Assembly (NCBI GenBank): GCA_021816505.1
Contig: JAKAXS010000043.1
Coordinates: 1 to 11,689 of the forward strand
Source of the DNA: Pseudomonadota bacterium
GTDB taxonomy: Bacteria; Pseudomonadota; Alphaproteobacteria; Rhizobiales; Hyphomicrobiaceae
DNA length: 11,689 nt
Reading direction: 5' to 3'
Positions 6,967 to 11,689 of this stretch are shown here, in pieces. Under the pieces are notes generated by a model that was not told the DNA's origin, searched no databases, and was given only the letters and a program-made list of their open reading frames with translations. Positions within the stretch are counted from its first letter, which is position 1, and the number at the start of each line of letters is the position of its first letter. Made by a program: the position numbers and the translations under genes.

Positions 6967-7024
6967 GGCTGCTTAGTCCCCGTTATCGGCTGCCAACGGG
7001 CAGCATTAAGAAGTTCCCCAGCCC

Positions 7025-8404
7025 TCAGTCGCACGGGCGAATGCCGTCCGCAAGTTCCTTCAGATGGCTGAGGCGGGTGAGCTCCAGGCGGCCTTTGCCG
7101 CCTCCCGCGTCGCCCGTTGCCGGTAGAACCGCATGGGAAAACCCGAGCTTTTGGGCTTCTTTCAGGCGAAGGCCGGTATGGGCGCTGGGCCGGACCGCGC
7201 CGGACAGCGAGATTTCGCCGAAATAGGCGCGGTCGTGGGGCAGGGGCACGTTGCAGAACGAGGAGAGCAGGGCCGCCGCCGCCGCCAGGTCCGCCGCCGG
7301 TTCCACGATCTTGAACCCGCCGGCCACGTTCAGATAGACGTCGTGCTGGGCCAGCGAGATGCCGCACCGCGCCGCCAGCACCGCTATCAGCATCGACAAC
7401 CTGTTGTTGTCCCAGCCCACCACCGCGCGCCGCGGCTGCCCCAGGTTGGACGGTGCCACGAGCGCCTGGATCTCGACCAGCAGGGGGCGGGTGCCCTCGA
7501 TGCCGGCGAACACCGCACTTCCCGGAGCCGTCGAATGCCGGTCGCCGAGGAACAGCTCGGACGGATTGGCGACCTCGCTGAGCCCTTGCGCGCCCATCTC
7601 GAACACGCCGATCTCGTCCGTCGCGCCGAAACGGTTCTTGGTCGCCCGCAGGATACGGAACGTGTGTCCGCGGTCGCCCTCGAACGACAGCACGCTGTCG
7701 ACCATGTGCTCGATCACCTTCGGTCCGGCGATCTGTCCTTCCTTCGTCACGTGGCCGACGAGCAGCAGCGCCACGCCCTCGGTCTTGGCATAGCGGATGA
7801 GCGACTGGGTTGCGGCCCGCACCTGGCTGACGGTGCCGGGCGCCGCGTCCAGCGCGTCCGACCAAAGTGTCTGAATGGAGTCGACGACGATCAGGTCGGC
7901 CCGCTTGCCCGACGACAGCGTCTCCAGGATGTTGGCGAGATTAGTTTCCGCCGCCAGCGCAACCGGTGCGTCGGCAAGGCCCAGCCGCTCGGCGCGCAGC
8001 CGCACCTGCGCCGAGGCTTCCTCGCCCGAAAAGTAGATCGTGCGCCGGCCGGCGCGGGCCATCAGTGCGGTCAACTGCAACAGCAGCGTGGATTTACCGA
8101 TGCCAGGTTCGCCACCCACCAGCAGGGCCGATCCCGGCACGATGCCGCCGCCCGTCACGCGATCGAGCTCGGCGATGCCCGACGAGAAGCGCGGCGCCTC
8201 GGCAGCACCACCCTGCAACGTTTCGAGCGTGACCGCGCGTCCCTTCGTGGTCCGCGTGATGCCGGAACCGGGCGCGGGGCCTGCGTCGGTCTCCTCGGTG
8301 ATGGTGTTCCACTCACCGCACGAAACGCACTTGCCCGCCCAGCGCGTCGAGACGGCGCCGCAATTCTGGCAGACGAAGTTCCCCGACTTCGATGCGCGCG
8401 CCAT
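7025..8404 (-). CDS. radA: DNA repair protein RadA (Sms)
   Basis: RadA is a RecA-related hexameric ATPase that drives branch migration in homologous recombination. All family parts are seen in the 459 residues: a C4 zinc finger (C12, C15, C26, C29), the Walker A motif GEPGIGKS (98-105), the Walker B strand LIVVDS (171-176) and the RadA-specific KNRFG motif (256-260). A Lon-protease-like C-terminal domain follows (from about 285). The start ATG at 8404 shares its A with the stop of alr in TGATG, and GGAG lies seven bases upstream inside alr, so translation is coupled. Length and motifs are normal for the family. The arrangement alr-radA-cvpA is repeated in related genomes. Confidence 0.97.
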   Translation of the reverse strand: MARASKSGNFVCQNCGAVSTRWAGKCVSCGEWNTITEETDAGPAPGSGITRTTKGRAVTLETLQGGAAEAPRFSSGIAELDRVTGGGIVPGSALLVGGEPGIGKSTLLLQLTALMARAGRRTIYFSGEEASAQVRLRAERLGLADAPVALAAETNLANILETLSSGKRADLIVVDSIQTLWSDALDAAPGTVSQVRAATQSLIRYAKTEGVALLLVGHVTKEGQIAGPKVIEHMVDSVLSFEGDRGHTFRILRATKNRFGATDEIGVFEMGAQGLSEVANPSELFLGDRHSTAPGSAVFAGIEGTRPLLVEIQALVAPSNLGQPRRAVVGWDNNRLSMLIAVLAARCGISLAQHDVYLNVAGGFKIVEPAADLAAAAALLSSFCNVPLPHDRAYFGEISLSGAVRPSAHTGLRLKEAQKLGFSHAVLPATGDAGGGKGRLELTRLSHLKELADGIRPCD

Positions 8405-9525
8405 CAGGCGTCTCCATCCACGTAGCAGCGATGGTAGCGCCGGCCGAGGTTCGTCAGAACCTCGTAGCCGATGGTGCCCGCCGCCGCGCCGACCGCTTCG
8501 AGTGGCAGGTCCGGCCCGATCAACGTCACGAGATCACCGCGCGCAACCACGCCGGGAACGTCGGTCACGTCGACCGTGATGAGATCCATCGAAACACGGC
8601 CGGCGATCGGAGCCAGATGCCCGGCGATGCTGACCATGCCGCCGGTTTCGCCATCTCCCGCGCTCAACCGGCGGAACAACCCGTCGGCGTAGCCGGCCGC
8701 AACGGTCGCGATCCGTCGCGCGCTCGTCGCCACGTAGGTCGCCGAATAGCCGATCGTTTCGCCAGCCGGCACGTCGCGAACCTGCAGCACGCGCGCCTCC
8801 ACGCGCACCACCGGCTTCACGGGCGTCGCGCCACCCTTGAACGCCTGGCCGCCGTAAAGGGCGTATCCGGGCCGGACCAGGTCGAAGTGAAAGTCCGCTC
8901 CCAGCATCAAGCCGTCCGACGCAGCGAGACTGAGCGGGGCTCGCGGAAGATGCGACGAGAGACGACGGAACGCGGCGAGCTGCTGTCCGTTCTTCGCGTC
9001 GTCCGGATCGTCCGCACAGGCCAGGTGGCTCATGACCAGTTTCAGTGCCAGCCGCGCAAGCACACCGCCGGTCACGAGGGTGAGACTATCCGCCTCGCCG
9101 AGGCCGAGCCGGTTCAAGCCGCTGTCGAGCTGCAGTGCCGCCGGCAAGCGGAGCCCGCGCGCTTGCGCCAGCGCCGCCCATTCGCGAACGGCGTCGGCGT
9201 TGGACAGAACCGGCATTGCCGCCGTCTCGATCAAATCGTCTCCGGACCCGGGCATCAATCCGTCGAGCACGTAGATGACCGCCTGCGGCGCAAGCCGTCG
9301 CGCCTGGCGCGCCTCGTCTGGGGTCGCCACGAAGAAACTGCGGCAGCCCGCTTTCGCCAATGCCGGGATGACGCGGTCGGCACCAAGCCCATACGCATCC
9401 GCCTTGACGACCGCGCCACACTCGGCGGGCCTGACCCGCGCGGCCAGAGCGCGCCAGTTCTCCGCGACGGCGGAAAGATCGACGGTGACAATTCCTGTAG
9501 CAGTCTCCGGCACCAACGCGCTCAT
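8404..9525 (-). CDS. alr: Alanine racemase
   Basis: Alr is a PLP enzyme that interconverts L- and D-alanine, supplying D-Ala for peptidoglycan in the cytoplasm. The 373-residue product has the PLP lysine Lys41 in VVKADAYGLG near the N-terminus, the start of the TIM barrel, and the catalytic Tyr260 in ETIGYSATY at the C-terminal beta domain. RPGYALYG (218-225), AAGYADG (277-283) and GRVSMD (309-314) are further family signatures. The frame extends upstream to 9678, but that part overlaps the dnaB end and looks unlike protein. The ATG at 9525 has GGAAGG about ten bases ahead and gives the normal length. It follows dnaB by 52 bases and overlaps the radA start by one base. Whether this is the only racemase of the cell cannot be told from the window. 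Confidence 0.96.
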   Translation of the reverse strand: MSALVPETATGIVTVDLSAVAENWRALAARVRPAECGAVVKADAYGLGADRVIPALAKAGCRSFFVATPDEARQARRLAPQAVIYVLDGLMPGSGDDLIETAAMPVLSNADAVREWAALAQARGLRLPAALQLDSGLNRLGLGEADSLTLVTGGVLARLALKLVMSHLACADDPDDAKNGQQLAAFRRLSSHLPRAPLSLAASDGLMLGADFHFDLVRPGYALYGGQAFKGGATPVKPVVRVEARVLQVRDVPAGETIGYSATYVATSARRIATVAAGYADGLFRRLSAGDGETGGMVSIAGHLAPIAGRVSMDLITVDVTDVPGVVARGDLVTLIGPDLPLEAVGAAAGTIGYEVLTNLGRRYHRCYVDGDA

Positions 9526-9577
9526 GCGCCCGCTGCCTTCCGGTGCGCCGCCGGGCACGGAGCGAATATCACAGCGA

Positions 9578-11098
<1,521 letters not shown>

Positions 11099-11330
11099 GC
11101 GCCGGAAGCTACCTGCCGAGCAGAGTCGAAGATATCTGGCGTTCCGCGACTGACCCGATTCGTCACCGCTATGCACAGCCCGAAAATTTGCAGCTTGGAC
11201 CGTGTCGAATCGCTCGGATCTTACGATGCACAGAGAGGGTCTGACGCCAGCGCTAGCATCGCTCGACGAAGGCTAGTAGCGGAGCGAAATTGGTGCGCGC
11301 CGGAGCAGGCAGCGCGTGATGCGCGTGACC

Positions 11331-11519
11331 TCAGGTGCGGTCGAGTATCCGCAGGCGCCCGTTGGCGGGCAGGCGGTCCGGCTTGAGGTTCAGCCGCTCG
11401 CCCTTGATGGAATGGGCTTCGATCGCGATCAGGTCTCGCAACAGCCCGGCCGGTGCAGCGCGCTTCACGGCCTTGCGACGGATCGGGCGTTTGGTGAAGG
11501 GCTGAAACGGCGGCAGCAT
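11331..11519 (-). CDS. Small basic hypothetical protein
   Basis: From the ATG at 11519 this frame encodes 62 residues, rich in Arg and Lys, with PFTKRPIRRKAVKR near the start and LLRDLIAIEAHSIKGERLNL in the middle. I do not recognise a family. Most third codon positions are G or C, as in the housekeeping genes nearby, which supports real coding. AGGA lies nine bases before the ATG. The frame has no stop upstream all the way to the window end (a TTG at 11633 is another start), so this could be the 3' part of a longer gene starting outside. It precedes dnaB on the same strand with a 232-base gap. A plus-strand frame at 11316-11534 overlaps it and is less convincing. Confidence 0.5.
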   Translation of the reverse strand: MLPPFQPFTKRPIRRKAVKRAAPAGLLRDLIAIEAHSIKGERLNLKPDRLPANGRLRILDRT

Positions 11520-11689
11520 GGGTCGGCGTCCTGAGTAATCCTGACTGCCTCCAGGTCTATCATCGGCGAGCCGGACCTGCCAAGGCGGGCCCAGCAGGCA
11601 AGTCGCGCGAAGATTCAGCAGCGAAATGCCCAACGAGACGGCAGCGCCGGACTTGCGGATCGCCGCATCCCGGTCACGTACATCCGCAT

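Noticed and set aside
6963..7865. Open frame of 300 codons on the same strand as radA in another frame
   Set aside because: Overlaps radA entirely apart from its tail, is extremely rich in Gly, Arg and Pro, and ends at the cvpA start by chance.
7133..8425. Open frame of 430 codons opposite radA
   Set aside because: Antisense shadow of radA; composition is skewed to Arg, Gln, Gly and His and no domain is recognisable.
11251..11280. CTAGC and GCTAG inverted repeat upstream of dnaB
   Set aside because: Five-base stem with a loop of 14 bases; expected by chance, no further evidence for an operator or origin.

Overview
This window looks like chromosomal DNA of a GC-rich alphaproteobacterium, most likely of the order Hyphomicrobiales. 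The basis is the strongly GC-biased third codon positions, the sequence style of the recognisable proteins, and a gene order known from that order: dnaB, alr, radA, cvpA, purF and a short-chain dehydrogenase, all on one strand. I could not run a database search, so the placement is inference.

Left part (about 1-2200) is accessory. On the minus strand lie the start of an M48-type membrane metalloprotease gene that hits an in-frame stop, a two-helix membrane protein resembling DUF6232, and a 52-residue DUF3309-type membrane protein with a GC-rich hairpin just after its stop. On the plus strand is a small one-helix membrane protein of unknown function. Its ribosome binding site sits inside a 27-bp near-perfect palindrome.

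Middle (2268-3862, plus strand) is a TatD-family metal hydrolase joined by an ATGA overlap to a PhnP-like metallo-beta-lactamase-fold hydrolase. In related genomes this pair usually follows metG. Here metG is not next to it, and the accessory genes occupy that place.

Right part (3859-11098, minus strand) is a housekeeping cluster, transcribed from right to left: dnaB (replicative helicase), alr (alanine racemase for peptidoglycan), radA (branch migration and repair), cvpA (membrane protein), purF (first step of purine synthesis) and an SDR oxidoreductase. alr and radA share one base, and dnaB-alr and radA-cvpA are close. purF has a 155-bp leader and the SDR gene a 133-bp leader, so both could have their own promoters. 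The SDR gene meets the MBL gene tail to tail, and both stop codons lie in one CTAG.

At the right edge, upstream of dnaB, is a small basic hypothetical protein on the minus strand. Its frame stays open to the window end. The 232 bases between it and dnaB hold no gene I can support and presumably carry the dnaB promoter, though no clear -35/-10 pair was found. No tRNA, rRNA, CRISPR array, insertion sequence or riboswitch was recognised. Most of the window is ordinary core genome, and no convincing new system was found.
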